From assembly GCA_027487845.1 (NCBI GenBank), contig JAIYCV010000039.1:62001-126000 (forward strand): a stretch of 64,000 nt of DNA. Direction: 5' to 3'. Both the position numbers and the translations under genes were made by a program. Below are positions 1 to 9,105 of the stretch, in pieces (positions within the stretch are counted from its first letter, which is position 1; every line of letters begins with the position of its first letter). The notes beneath the pieces were generated by a model, which was not told where the DNA came from, searched no databases, and saw only the letters and a list, made by a program, of their open reading frames with translations. This stretch comes from Flammeovirgaceae bacterium (GTDB lineage: Bacteria; Bacteroidota; Bacteroidia; Cytophagales; Cyclobacteriaceae).

Positions 1-1
1 C

Positions 2-1018
2 AAAAAGGCAGCAAAGTTTGTTTCAATTAAGGAATACATTCTCTTCAAACTGACGGGTGAGTTTGCCGTAGATTATTCCATTGCATCGGCAACGGGTTTG
101 TTTGATACAAAGGAGCTACAATGGCATGCGGAGGCACTGGATTTTTGTGGAATAACAGCCACTCAACTTTCTACTCCTTGCCCCCCTGAGCAGGCGTTTT
201 TGCTAAAGGCCGCCACAGCGAAGGTTTTTAATGTTGACGTTCCCTTAATTGTTGGTGCTTCTGATGGTTGCCTTGCCAATTTGGGAAGTAAAGCAACTGA
301 ATTGGGAAGCATGGCCATTACTATTGGAACTAGCGGTGCCGTGAGAATGGCTTCTCATAAGTTTGAAACAGACGCATTACAGCGAACATTTTGCTATTAC
401 CTATCGGTCGATACGTTTATTGTTGGCGGTGCAACCAACAATGGTGCGGTTTTATTGAATTGGTTTTCCGAGTATATTCAGAACAACAAGCAAACAGCCG
501 AAGCTTTTGTGAACGACTGCTTTTCTGTGCCAAGCTCGGAGGGATTGATTTTCCTGCCTTACTTGAACGGTGAAAGGGCTCCTGTGTACGATCCGAACGC
601 CAGAGGTGCTTATGTGGGCATTGCTATCCATCACACGCAAGCTCATTTCAAGAGAGCCATATTAGAAGGTATTTGCTTCGCCATCAAAAGCATTGTTAAC
701 TCGGTGGAGGCAGTGGTTATGCCATCCACAAACATATCAGTTAGCGGGGGCTTTATTCAATCCGATAAATGGGTACAGCTTTTATGTGATATTTTAGATA
801 AACCCCTTTATATAGACATGAATGTTGATGCGTCTTCGGTGGGTGCCGCCATGTTGGGCTTTAAGGCATTGGGTATAGAACATCAATTTCCTAAAAAGGC
901 GCCTACTGCATTCTATCCTGATAAGAATAAAACTACCTATTTCGAAAAGAAGTATGAGGTATTTGCTTCTCTGTATTCCGCTCTAAAAAGTGAGTTCGTA
1001 AAAATGAAAGCGTTGTAA
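2..1018 (+). CDS. gntK: Gluconokinase, FGGY family (5' partial)
   Basis: The frame is open from base 2, so the start lies outside the window; about 338 residues of a family usually near 490-500 are visible. It phosphorylates D-gluconate to 6-phosphogluconate with ATP in the cytoplasm. The visible part starts in the N-terminal FGGY domain (YILFKLTGEFAVDYSIAS, then GLFD). It continues with the ATP-site loop ITIGTSGAVR, the C-terminal domain motif FLPYLNGERAPVYDP and the glycine-rich VSGGFIQSDKW. The gluconate permease starts 4 nt after the stop and 6-phosphogluconate dehydrogenase follows, which favours gluconate over xylulose or glycerol as substrate. The sugar specificity is inferred from these neighbours. 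Confidence 0.85.
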   Translation, partial: KKAAKFVSIKEYILFKLTGEFAVDYSIASATGLFDTKELQWHAEALDFCGITATQLSTPCPPEQAFLLKAATAKVFNVDVPLIVGASDGCLANLGSKATELGSMAITIGTSGAVRMASHKFETDALQRTFCYYLSVDTFIVGGATNNGAVLLNWFSEYIQNNKQTAEAFVNDCFSVPSSEGLIFLPYLNGERAPVYDPNARGAYVGIAIHHTQAHFKRAILEGICFAIKSIVNSVEAVVMPSTNISVSGGFIQSDKWVQLLCDILDKPLYIDMNVDASSVGAAMLGFKALGIEHQFPKKAPTAFYPDKNKTTYFEKKYEVFASLYSALKSEFVKMKAL

Positions 1019-1022
1019 AAGT

Positions 1023-2327
1023 ATGCCCCTATTTATTGTGTTATGTAGTGTGCTCATTCTGCTTGCACTCATTTATTTCAAGTTTCCACCCGTGCTTGCT
1101 TTATTACTTGTAGCGCTGGCTGCTGGTTTAATGCAAGGCATGCCATTGAATGACTTGTTTCATGCGATTGAGCAAGGCGTTGGCAGCACACTGGCCAGTA
1201 TTGCGATGATCATTGTGTTGGGCGCTATGTTTGGCAAATTGATAGAAGTAAGTGGAGCAGCACAGCGAATTACGGAGGTACTTATTAGGAGTTTTGGCAT
1301 CAAAAATATTCAATGGGCAATGATGTTGACGGGGTTTATAGTCGGGCTTCCTCTTTTTTATAATGCGGGCTTCGTAATTTTAATTCCGCTCGTTTTTTCG
1401 GTAGCAGTTTCTGCCAACTTGCCGTTGTTGTATGTGGGCATACCCATGGCCGCATCTCTTTCAGTAACGCACGGTTTCTTGCCGCCACATCCGGGCCCGA
1501 TGACGATCGCACCAATATTTCACGCAGATGTGGGCAAAACACTTTTGTATGGCTTGCTAATTTCCGTCCCTACAGTAATTGTTGCGGGCCCAATTTTTTC
1601 AAAAACATTGAAGAAAATCAACGTGGTGATTGCTCCCACCTTTATCCCCTCCAAGAAGCTCACTCAAGTTGAAATGCCTTCGGCAATTGAGAGTTTCACA
1701 ATTGCTTTGTTGCCAGTTTTTTTAATAGGGGGGGTCTCGTTGACGAAGAGTTTAACGGGAAAGGAAAATGATTTTTTCCGTTTTCTGGGTGAGCCGCTGG
1801 TAGCGCTCTTTGTTAGCTTATTATTTGGTTCTTATTTTCTTGGCATAAAGAGGGGCATGAATCGCGCCCGTATTGCTGAAGTGCTTGTTCAATCTGTTTC
1901 TGGAGTGGCGATGATTATCTTAATAACAGGTAGTGGAGGTGCTTTTAAACAGGTACTGGTAAATGGCGGTGTGAGCAACTACATCACCGCCCTTGTTGCC
2001 GGTATTTCTTTATCTCCTTTGTTTTTGGCCTGGTCAATTGCCGCGCTGCTGCGCATTGCTATTGGTTCTGCCACTGTGGCTGCGCTTACAACTTCCGGCA
2101 TTGTTGCCCCACTGGCTGCGGAAACGGGTGTGAGTGCCGAACTTATGGTCCTCGCTGTGGGTGCAGGCAGCCTGATGTTCTCACATGTAAACGATACAGG
2201 GTTTTGGATGTTCAAAGAGTATTTTAATCTTACCATAAGCCAAACATTCGCTTCTTGGTCAATAATGGAAACCATCATTTCGGTAATTGGCCTGATAGGA
2301 GTGTTGATAATTAATACTTTTATTTGA
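1023..2327 (+). CDS. gntP: Gluconate:H+ symporter, GntP family
   Basis: 434 residues, the usual length of GntP permeases, hydrophobic throughout with about 12-14 membrane segments. Family signatures include the region around GLPLFYNAGFVILIPLVFS and the HGFLPPHPGP loop, which is characteristic of GntP/GntT proteins. The C-terminal half carries a second conserved pattern, SHVNDTGFW. It imports gluconate or a related aldonate across the inner membrane. It lies 4 nt behind the gluconokinase and 30 nt before the 6-phosphogluconate dehydrogenase, so the three are probably one transcript: uptake, phosphorylation, oxidation. Confidence 0.9.
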   Translation: MPLFIVLCSVLILLALIYFKFPPVLALLLVALAAGLMQGMPLNDLFHAIEQGVGSTLASIAMIIVLGAMFGKLIEVSGAAQRITEVLIRSFGIKNIQWAMMLTGFIVGLPLFYNAGFVILIPLVFSVAVSANLPLLYVGIPMAASLSVTHGFLPPHPGPMTIAPIFHADVGKTLLYGLLISVPTVIVAGPIFSKTLKKINVVIAPTFIPSKKLTQVEMPSAIESFTIALLPVFLIGGVSLTKSLTGKENDFFRFLGEPLVALFVSLLFGSYFLGIKRGMNRARIAEVLVQSVSGVAMIILITGSGGAFKQVLVNGGVSNYITALVAGISLSPLFLAWSIAALLRIAIGSATVAALTTSGIVAPLAAETGVSAELMVLAVGAGSLMFSHVNDTGFWMFKEYFNLTISQTFASWSIMETIISVIGLIGVLIINTFI

Positions 2328-2357
2328 GTTTGAAAATAAACTATCCATACTAAGAAT

Positions 2358-3254
2358 ATGCAAGTCGGATTGATCGGTCTCGGAAAAATGGGCTACAACC
2401 TCGCCCTCAATTTCAAAAGCCACGGCCATGAGGTGGTTGCTTTTGATGTGAACAAAGCAGCGGTGGATAAGATTGCGATGGAAGGCGTAGCAACGGTGCC
2501 CTCGCTGGTGGAGTTGGTAGTTGCTTTGAAACAGACGCGTGTTATTTGGATGATGGTGCCCGCGGGGAATGCGTTGGATGTGATCATCGGAAACTTAAAG
2601 CACCAGTTGAATGAAGGTGATATTTTGATTGATGGTGGAAATTCTTTTTACAAGGATTCGGTGACCAGGGCGCGAGACTTAGAAAGGAACGGGATTCATT
2701 TGCTGGATTGCGGCACCAGTGGTGGCGTGAATGGAGCATTGCATGGAGTGTGCACTATGATTGGTGGAAAGAAGGAAGTATTTAATCAGTGTGAAGGGCT
2801 ATTTAAATCCATTTCTGTAGAAGATGGCTACCTCTACTGCGGCAAAAGTGGCAGCGGGCATTTTACTAAGATGGTGCACAACGGCATAGAATATGGGATG
2901 ATGCAGTCCATTGCGGAAGGGATGGAATTGCTGCATAGGCACGATGGAGAGATGGATTTAGCCGCGGTGTCAAAAGTGTGGAACCACGGCTCTGTGGTGC
3001 GCAGTTGGTTGATGGAACTCACTCAACGTGCGCTTGAGCGAGATAAGAATTTGGAATCTATAAAAGGAGTGATGCACTCCTCGGGCGAAGGCAGGTGGAC
3101 GGTAGAAACTGCTTTAGAGATGGGCGTGCCAGCACCAGTTATTACCATGTCACTTCTTATGCGCTATCGCTCTCAAGTAGAAGATACCTTCTCGGGAAAA
3201 GTGGTGGCCGCTTTGCGTAATGAGTTTGGTGGACATGCGGTGGAGAAGAAGTAG
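2358..3254 (+). CDS. gnd: 6-phosphogluconate dehydrogenase (decarboxylating), short NAD-type
   Basis: 298 residues, matching the short YqeC/Gnd-related class (about 300 aa) rather than the 470-aa dimeric enzyme. The N-terminal Rossmann fold starts MQVGLIGLGKMGYNLA. The catalytic region has IDGGNSFYKDS and the substrate-binding loop DCGTSGGVNGALHG, followed by the lysine-containing GHFTKMVHNGIEYGMMQ. It oxidises and decarboxylates 6-phosphogluconate to ribulose 5-phosphate. Short enzymes of this class often prefer NAD+; that preference is family knowledge and not read here. It is the last gene of the gluconate operon. The insertion sequence target duplication starts 5 nt after its stop. Confidence 0.92.
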   Translation: MQVGLIGLGKMGYNLALNFKSHGHEVVAFDVNKAAVDKIAMEGVATVPSLVELVVALKQTRVIWMMVPAGNALDVIIGNLKHQLNEGDILIDGGNSFYKDSVTRARDLERNGIHLLDCGTSGGVNGALHGVCTMIGGKKEVFNQCEGLFKSISVEDGYLYCGKSGSGHFTKMVHNGIEYGMMQSIAEGMELLHRHDGEMDLAAVSKVWNHGSVVRSWLMELTQRALERDKNLESIKGVMHSSGEGRWTVETALEMGVPAPVITMSLLMRYRSQVEDTFSGKVVAALRNEFGGHAVEKK

Positions 3255-3258
3255 CCTC

Positions 3259-3334
3259 AAAAAGTCACATCAAAGCAAACAATTTTATTTCCCCTTCGTC
3301 CGACACCTTTCAATTTTTTTTTCACTACCAGTTT
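3259..3334. repeat. Left copy of long target duplication flanking the IS element
   Basis: A 76-nt stretch beginning AAAAAGTCACATC and ending CACTACCAGTTT is repeated without a visible mismatch at 4990-5065. Between the copies lies a transposase gene bounded by 15-nt inverted repeats. Allowing for the ends of the inverted repeat, the true target duplication is about 74 nt. Very long, variable-length duplications are a known feature of the IS1634/IS1549 group. Confidence 0.85.
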
Positions 3335-3349
3335 TTCCTGAGTTCCTCG
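3335..3349. repeat. IS terminal inverted repeat, left
   Basis: Fifteen bases, TTCCTGAGTTCCTCG, are the exact reverse complement of 4977-4991. Similarity stops immediately inside the element. Confidence 0.8.
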
Positions 3350-3370
3350 CTGGGACACCCGGCAACGGTT

Positions 3371-4920
3371 TTAGATGTTGAATAATTTTAACAGGTTTTG
3401 TTGTTCGGTGTTAGGCAGATATAATCTTGATTCCTTTAGCTTTGAATAAGGCGTGATGATGGTGATCTGGTAAATGGTTTTCAGGATATCGATGGCTTTC
3501 TCTGGGCTTAGGCCCGCTTCCTTTTCCTTTAACTGTCTTTCCAGTTCTTTGTAAATCTTGTATGCGCAGAAAGCAATGCACAGGTGTGCTTCAATCCTTT
3601 TCCTTAAACGGTGATAGATAGGCCTGATGCGCAAATCTGTTTTTGAAATACGAAAAGCTTTTTCAATTTCCCAGAGATGCCCATAGTTTTCGATTACTTG
3701 ATCTTTTCCCATTCGGGTATTGGTAAGATAGCCTTTTAGCCCATCCCATTTGCTATCGGCTTTGTATTTTTCATAATCAATGGCGATGTTAACAACTCCA
3801 TCCATCTTCAAATATTTATTGTACCACGGTTGTTGATGTGCTGTTTTGTGAGCTTTCCGTTGGCAATGTTTCGTTCGAGTTTCTCCAGCCCTTTTCTCCT
3901 GTTAGCGGCATCTTTCTTGGCGCGTTTAGTTGAGTAGCTCACAATCAGTTTCTGGGTGCTGTCTTTTTCAAGCAAAACACTCTGTCCGTCTGATAAGTGT
4001 AAACCAAGAATTTTTTGCTTTAATGCACTGGTCTCATTTTTGATCCGTGCCCCCAAGATATAGTTATACTTTTTCTGCTGGAGCTCTTCAATGTTGTCAT
4101 TGGATAGTAAACCAGCATCGGCTATGATAATCAAATCTTGCAACTGATACTTCTTTCGGAAGGCTTCAACAACGGGTAACATGGTATGGCCTTCGAACTT
4201 CTTGCCTTCAAAAATTTCATAGGCCAGTGGATATCCGTCAACACTTACAAGAAGGCCTAAAACAATTTGTGGATGTTGGTGCTTGCCTTCTTTGGAGAAC
4301 CCTGTTTTACGCAAGTCGTCTTCATCTTCAATTTCAAAGTATAATGTCGTTACATCATAAAACACTACGCTCATCTGGCCATCCAGTATTTTCAAGGTAT
4401 GCGCGTAGCTTATCTGCTGCACTTGCTCTTTGTACTTGCCATTGAGCTTATCCAGGTAACGATAGATCCGTTCCACATCAATGATCGAACCTGTGTATTT
4501 AAACAGGTGGTCGGTCGTCTTAAGCTTGCTCACAGGGTACACCAATCGTGTTATCACCAACGAGCGGAAGAGCTCGCCCTTGATTTTATTGAACCCGATC
4601 TCATCAAATAATCTACCCAACAAAAGCTCCGGCCCCACCAACTGGATCGAATCAATGCCCTTGAAAAACAAATCGATTACGGCACGTTCGTTTTCAACTT
4701 CGAAATTGATTTTGGATTGCTTGACAATAGAAGAAACGTAGTGCTCACCTTGGGTGATAAAGGCTTGTATCTGCTGGGGATCTGTTGAACTGCCTATCGT
4801 TTTTACAACAGTGTATTTACCTTGCCTCTTGCTGATGACCTGAATGCTAACTACCCCGCTCTTATTAGGCTTCTTTCTAACAAACACCCTCAAAGCTACA
4901 TTGGGACACCCACCAACCAA
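3371..4920 (-). pseudogene. IS1634-family DDE transposase, frameshifted
   Basis: Two reading frames, 4920-3808 (370 aa) and 3811-3371 (146 aa), together make one transposase of about 515 residues. The first part carries a likely first catalytic Asp in VVFYDVTTLYFE and the second in LIIIADAGLLSND. The catalytic Glu region, YGHLWEIEKAFRISKTDL, is in the second part. At about 3821-3825 the coding strand reads CGTGGTACAATAAATATTTG. Reading from the next frame gives NKYLKMDG, which continues naturally after NNRG if one T is restored (RGYNKYLKMDG is typical of the family). A single-base deletion is therefore the simplest explanation. Programmed frameshifting is possible but less likely, because the normal family protein is one continuous frame. 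Confidence 0.85.
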
Positions 4921-4976
4921 AGAAAAAACCCATTTTTAACCTGCATTCAAAGCTTTTCACTCGTTGCAGAAAAAAC

Positions 4977-4991
4977 CGAGGAACTCAGGAA
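4977..4991. repeat. IS terminal inverted repeat, right
   Basis: CGAGGAACTCAGGAA, the exact reverse complement of 3335-3349. It lies upstream of the transposase start. Confidence 0.8.
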
Positions 4992-5065
4992 AAAGTCACA
5001 TCAAAGCAAACAATTTTATTTCCCCTTCGTCCGACACCTTTCAATTTTTTTTTCACTACCAGTTT
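4990..5065. repeat. Right copy of long target duplication flanking the IS element
   Basis: Same 76-nt sequence as 3259-3334. Beyond it the flanks diverge (CTCGG here, against the inverted repeat on the left). Confidence 0.85.
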
Positions 5066-5158
5066 CTCGGTTTTACTGATTTTATTGGTTTTTGAAAGGA
5101 AACAATGTAAACTCCGTGAGTTAGGTTAGAAGTATTATAAGTAGTTGAATTGTTTCAA

Positions 5159-5944
5159 CTAAAATATCCTATAACCTATTCTTATACCAAGAGCTACGTG
5201 TAGTAAAGTCTTCTTGCCTTCTTGGGGTCTATACACGTCACGAATACTATATCTAAAAGGAAGGTTGGCTTGAGAAAACAATTGTCTATTTGTAAACTCA
5301 TAATATTCTCGATTAACAAATCGAAGCCCAACGCCAACAAAACCTTCGAGATATAAAGGAAACTTGAACCTTAAAACATAACCCACTTTTACATCGCCCC
5401 CCTTAATTTCTCTACTTACATGGGCATTATCAACTACGTATAACAAACCGTCTTTAGCCACATATTGCGAATTGTTTACCTGATAGGTATAGGGAATGTA
5501 AAATCCTTCAATCGCTAAATACGGGCTGCCACTGCCCATTATGTTAGTTGGATCTAAGTACTTTCGCAACTCTAAATGGTACTTTGAATAACGTTTATTA
5601 ACATAATTAAAAGGATCTAGTTGATGAGAAATTGAAGCGTTATCGTAAGGGTGAGGGTTTGCGCTTATTCTGTACCGAAATCCATAGTCAAATTCAATAC
5701 TCAGCCCACGTTTGCTGAATTGCGGCAATAATACCTCCACACCAAAGCGCATGGTTGGTGTTTCTGGCGTGTACAACGAACTGGGTGTCCATTTAATAAT
5801 AACTCCCAAACTATCTTTTCCCAGGTTTTGCGCTGAAGCAGAAACTGAGCATAACGCTAATATAGAAATAAGCAAATGTTGTAAACAATCTTCAACAAAG
5901 CCTCTCCTGGCTCTACACAAGCTATGCAGCACCAATAAAATCAT
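5159..5944 (-). CDS. Predicted outer-membrane beta-barrel protein, tandem copy 2
   Basis: 261 residues of unknown function. A hydrophobic N-terminal segment ending near SVSASAQNL looks like a signal peptide. The protein ends GIRIGYRIF: alternating residues with a terminal aromatic, as in outer-membrane barrels. It is clearly paralogous to the next gene upstream; for example TPSSLYTPETPTMRFGVEVL here matches TPSSLLTPETPTVQFGVELL there. The ATG lies 2 nt after the stop of that gene, so the two are co-transcribed tandem duplicates. No enzyme motif was recognised. Its 3' side abuts the IS-derived region. Confidence 0.7.
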   Translation of the reverse strand: MILLVLHSLCRARRGFVEDCLQHLLISILALCSVSASAQNLGKDSLGVIIKWTPSSLYTPETPTMRFGVEVLLPQFSKRGLSIEFDYGFRYRISANPHPYDNASISHQLDPFNYVNKRYSKYHLELRKYLDPTNIMGSGSPYLAIEGFYIPYTYQVNNSQYVAKDGLLYVVDNAHVSREIKGGDVKVGYVLRFKFPLYLEGFVGVGLRFVNREYYEFTNRQLFSQANLPFRYSIRDVYRPQEGKKTLLHVALGIRIGYRIF

Positions 5945-5946
5945 AA

Positions 5947-6744
5947 CTAAAGTATCTTATAGCCAATTCTTATACCAAGAGCCAGATGAGGCGAAATGGA
6001 TACACCTTCTTTGTTGCGAGAATCATAATTATAGCTATACCCATTGCCTATCTTCTTGTTGACAAAATCAGAATAGGTTCGATTAACCGTTAGCAAGCCA
6101 AAACCAAGAAAACCCTCGACTGATAATGGAAAATTGAACATTACAACATAACCTGCTTTTACATCAAATCCGACAGTGTTTTTACTTACACTCGCATAAT
6201 CGAAACTGTACCCTAAATCATCATTCTTAATAACATAGCTACCATTTTTCTGAAGGTAGGTATAAGGCGTGTAAAACCCTTCAAAAGCTATGTACGAACG
6301 ACCTTCAAGAGGGAAATTCAAGATTTTCTTTTTGACAGATTTGTAATATTTACGAAATTCCACATGGTATTTTCTATATGATTTGTTTGAAATATTTTCT
6401 AGGTCTAATTGTAAAAAAGCGAGCGATGAGTAATAGTCAAAAATCGGTGCCACCTGAAATCCATAGTCAAATTGAACACTCGAGCCATATTTTGTGAATT
6501 TGGGAAGCAATAATTCAACTCCAAATTGTACAGTTGGTGTTTCTGGTGTTAACAATGAACTTGGCGTAAATTTAACGATTGCTCCAAAACCATCTTTCAC
6601 TTTTTCTTTCTCTTGGGCGAAAACTAAGTGTGTATAACACATTAACAGCAAAACAAGTAATCGATGTGAGTAACATCTAAACAGGCATCTGCTAATTCTG
6701 TCGATGTAATATCTTAGATCATTCGTATCAATAATATTCACCAT
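5947..6744 (-). CDS. Predicted outer-membrane beta-barrel protein, tandem copy 1
   Basis: 265 residues of unknown function. There is an unusually long N-terminal extension, then the hydrophobic stretch LLVLLLMCYTHLVFAQ, which looks like a signal peptide. The mature part shares order and motifs with the downstream paralogue: a TPSSL..TPETPT block, FDYGF, FEGFYTPYTY and the terminal GIRIGYKIL barrel strand. The start might be internal, because the first 25 residues are not signal-like. It is probably a surface or outer-membrane protein; the substrate is unknown. Confidence 0.68.
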   Translation of the reverse strand: MVNIIDTNDLRYYIDRISRCLFRCYSHRLLVLLLMCYTHLVFAQEKEKVKDGFGAIVKFTPSSLLTPETPTVQFGVELLLPKFTKYGSSVQFDYGFQVAPIFDYYSSLAFLQLDLENISNKSYRKYHVEFRKYYKSVKKKILNFPLEGRSYIAFEGFYTPYTYLQKNGSYVIKNDDLGYSFDYASVSKNTVGFDVKAGYVVMFNFPLSVEGFLGFGLLTVNRTYSDFVNKKIGNGYSYNYDSRNKEGVSISPHLALGIRIGYKIL

Positions 6745-6894
6745 TATTTTGTATTGGAGTTCTTTTAATTTACTGGCTTAAGCCGCAGCTCAGATATTAC
6801 TTGTCTTCCAGTCACGTTGTTTACTCCGCGGATTACGAACAATATTCAGTAGAGCTTCGCTCTTAATCATGGTAGTAACTTCCTTTACGGCATA

Positions 6895-8115
6895 CTAAAA
6901 AGTTACATTTACTACCACCTCTTCCTTTCCCCTTTTAACTTTTACCGGTATGGTCTGTCCTTTCTCAAATTTACCTAACGCTTCCATATAAGCAGATATA
7001 TCTTTTATTTTTAATTCGCCCATTTGAATAATTAGATCGCCCGTGACAATGCCAGCTTTTTGAGCAGGCTTGCCCTCACTAACACCGTCTACTTTTAGCC
7101 CCTCTTCTTGCGAACTGTAACTCGGCATTACGCCCATGGTTACTTTGAATGATCGGGTAGCACCCATTGATTTGTTTTTGGTGGTGAGAAAGGTAAGTTT
7201 TGGTTTACCTTCTAGCTGTGAAATCACTCTAATAATCAGCTCAAGTACCTCTTTCTCACCTGCAACGTTGATCTTATCGACATCATCAGAAGGTTTATGG
7301 TAGTCGGAGTGTGAGCCCGTGAAGAAATGAAGTGCAGGAATATTTTTTAAATAAAACGATGCATGGTCGCTAGGCCCCATGCCGGAAGAATCTGTTTTTA
7401 TTTTCAGCTTATCGCTGGAAAGCTTTTTTAAAAGAGGTTCCCATTCTCCACTTGTCCCTGTGCCACTGATCGATAAACCTTTGCCAACAGGGTCAAGCCT
7501 GCCAATCATGTCCATATTTATCATGTAAGTAACTTTTGAAAGATCCATGGTGGGGTGTTCTGTAAAGTACTTGGAGCCTAACAAGCCCAACTCCTCTCCA
7601 CTAAAACAAATAAACAAAAAGTTATTCTTTTCTTTCTTTTTGTTGGTTTTGTAATGGCGAGCCAACTCAATAACTCCTGCCGTTCCGGAAGCGTTATCAT
7701 CTGCGCCATTGTGGATTTTATTAGCCGGGTTGGCATCTAATGAACTGCCATCATTACCGAGCCCAAGGTGATCGTAATGTCCACCAATAACAATTGTAGT
7801 TGAAGCCCCGTTATCTATAAACCCGATCACATTAGAGGCTGTTCCTTCTTTACCCGTATTGTGCACACCTGCTTTAAATGGAAATGATTGCAAAAAGGAG
7901 TTGTCATTGCCCAATGGTAAAAGTCCGATGGCTTTGAACTCTTTTTCAATATAGGCCGCTGCTCTGTTTCCGCCTTCTGCTCCTGTCCCTCTGCCTTCTA
8001 GCTTATCATCGGATAATATTGAAATATGTTTTTTGAGATTTCCTTCTTCTATTTGGGCGGGGATGGGTTCACAACGCACAAAAAGAGCAATCAATACAAG
8101 CAACTCTATTCTCAT
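6895..8115 (-). CDS. M28-family zinc peptidase with C-terminal PDZ domain, secreted
   Basis: About 406 residues from the ATG at 8115 (MRIELLVLIALFV...), which lies just after the desaturase stop; an in-frame ATG at 8139 is the alternative and would overlap that gene. The N-terminus is a signal sequence. Zinc ligands and catalytic residues typical of M28 are visible: GGHYDHLG, GADDNASGTAG, CFSGEELGLLG, NMDMIGRL and GPSDHASF, with FTGSHSDYHKPSDD near the end of the peptidase domain. The last 90 residues form a PDZ domain (EGKPAQKAGIVTGDLIIQMG). It is probably a periplasmic or outer-surface aminopeptidase. It is the last gene of the 12119-6895 envelope operon. Confidence 0.88.
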   Translation of the reverse strand: MRIELLVLIALFVRCEPIPAQIEEGNLKKHISILSDDKLEGRGTGAEGGNRAAAYIEKEFKAIGLLPLGNDNSFLQSFPFKAGVHNTGKEGTASNVIGFIDNGASTTIVIGGHYDHLGLGNDGSSLDANPANKIHNGADDNASGTAGVIELARHYKTNKKKEKNNFLFICFSGEELGLLGSKYFTEHPTMDLSKVTYMINMDMIGRLDPVGKGLSISGTGTSGEWEPLLKKLSSDKLKIKTDSSGMGPSDHASFYLKNIPALHFFTGSHSDYHKPSDDVDKINVAGEKEVLELIIRVISQLEGKPKLTFLTTKNKSMGATRSFKVTMGVMPSYSSQEEGLKVDGVSEGKPAQKAGIVTGDLIIQMGELKIKDISAYMEALGKFEKGQTIPVKVKRGKEEVVVNVTF

Positions 8116-8119
8116 CGTT

Positions 8120-9103
8120 TTAATGATTTGATAATTCATTTAGACCAATCATTGTTTGCTTTTCATCATCCCACAATTTAAGGCGCAGGCAAGAGATCAC
8201 GTCTTTCAACCGAAAGGACGTGGTGACAGCCGTATTCAGTTCTGGCATACTGGCCATCGCTTCCTCCAGTCGATAAAACGGAATGCGAGAATTAAGGTGA
8301 TGTACATGATGAAGACCAATGTTGCCAGTGAACCATTGCATTACCGGATTCATGATTAAGTAACTCGTTGAATGGAGGGCAGCATAGTCATATTTCCAAT
8401 CATGTAGTACTTTAAATGACGCACCTGGGAAGTTATGTTGCACATAGAATAAATAAGAACCCATAGCACAGGCTATAAAATGAGGCCCTACCAAAGTTAA
8501 CAACAATGCCAGCCAACCGCCTTTCAATAGAAGAAATACGCCAATTGCGAAATGAATAAAAAGTGCGAGACCGCAATCCCAATGTCGTTTACTACTCTTG
8601 ACGAATGAACTGACACAAAACGAATAGGTAAAGATGGTAAGGTAACCAAATAGAATATTCAATGGGTGCCGCAAAGCAAGGTATATGAATTGTTGTTTTT
8701 TGCACAGGCCAAGAAACTGATGCTTCGTGATGGTAGGAAAAGAACCGATATCACTTACATGAAGCTTAGAATTGTGGTTATGGTGAAAGTCATGAGAACG
8801 TTTCCAAATGCTGGAGGGTGCTAGTATATAAATGCCAAAGAGGCTCATTATACTATCTGCAATTTTTGAATTCGATAGAATGGCAAAATGCTGATGGTCG
8901 TGATAGATAACAAACATGCGCACTAGCAGAAGGCCAGAAAGGATACTGCAACCAATTCTTCCTACGATCGAGATATTCCAATATGTGCCCGCTAACGCGA
9001 GAATTAGAAGTAGTAATGTAGATAAAGTAAACCACCAACTTTTTTTACGATCTTCTTTCGCAAAGGCTTTTGAGGCTTGAATTAGTTCTTTTCCTGTTCG
9101 CAT
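8120..9103 (-). CDS. Membrane fatty acid (acyl-lipid) desaturase
   Basis: About 327 residues. The ATG at 9103 (MRTGKELIQ) sits 2 nt after the upstream stop at 9106 and is preferred over an ATG at 9142 that would overlap the acyltransferase. Three histidine boxes for the di-iron centre are present: YHDHQH, RSHDFHHNHN and GLHHVHHLN. Several membrane spans lie between them. The enzyme introduces a cis double bond into membrane acyl chains, helped by an electron donor not encoded here. Its position directly behind an LpxL-like acyltransferase suggests tuning of lipid A or phospholipid acyl composition; that link is inference. Confidence 0.88.
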   Translation of the reverse strand: MRTGKELIQASKAFAKEDRKKSWWFTLSTLLLLILALAGTYWNISIVGRIGCSILSGLLLVRMFVIYHDHQHFAILSNSKIADSIMSLFGIYILAPSSIWKRSHDFHHNHNSKLHVSDIGSFPTITKHQFLGLCKKQQFIYLALRHPLNILFGYLTIFTYSFCVSSFVKSSKRHWDCGLALFIHFAIGVFLLLKGGWLALLLTLVGPHFIACAMGSYLFYVQHNFPGASFKVLHDWKYDYAALHSTSYLIMNPVMQWFTGNIGLHHVHHLNSRIPFYRLEEAMASMPELNTAVTTSFRLKDVISCLRLKLWDDEKQTMIGLNELSNH

Positions 9104-9105
9104 TC

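Larger units (their letters stand above)
3335..4991 (-). mobile_element. IS1634-family insertion sequence, probably inactive
   Basis: About 1657 nt bounded by perfect 15-nt inverted repeats, TTCCTGAGTTCCTCG at 3335-3349 and its complement at 4977-4991. It encodes one transposase on the minus strand that is split by a frameshift. It is flanked by roughly 75-nt direct repeats, so insertion is well defined. It landed between gnd and the beta-barrel genes without breaking a recognisable gene. The transposase resembles the long IS4-superfamily DDE enzymes of IS1634. The perfect match of the two flanking copies suggests a fairly recent insertion. Confidence 0.85.

Noticed and set aside
4227..4741. 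Plus-strand frames inside the IS transposase
   Set aside because: They lie opposite a clear transposase and show no protein features.
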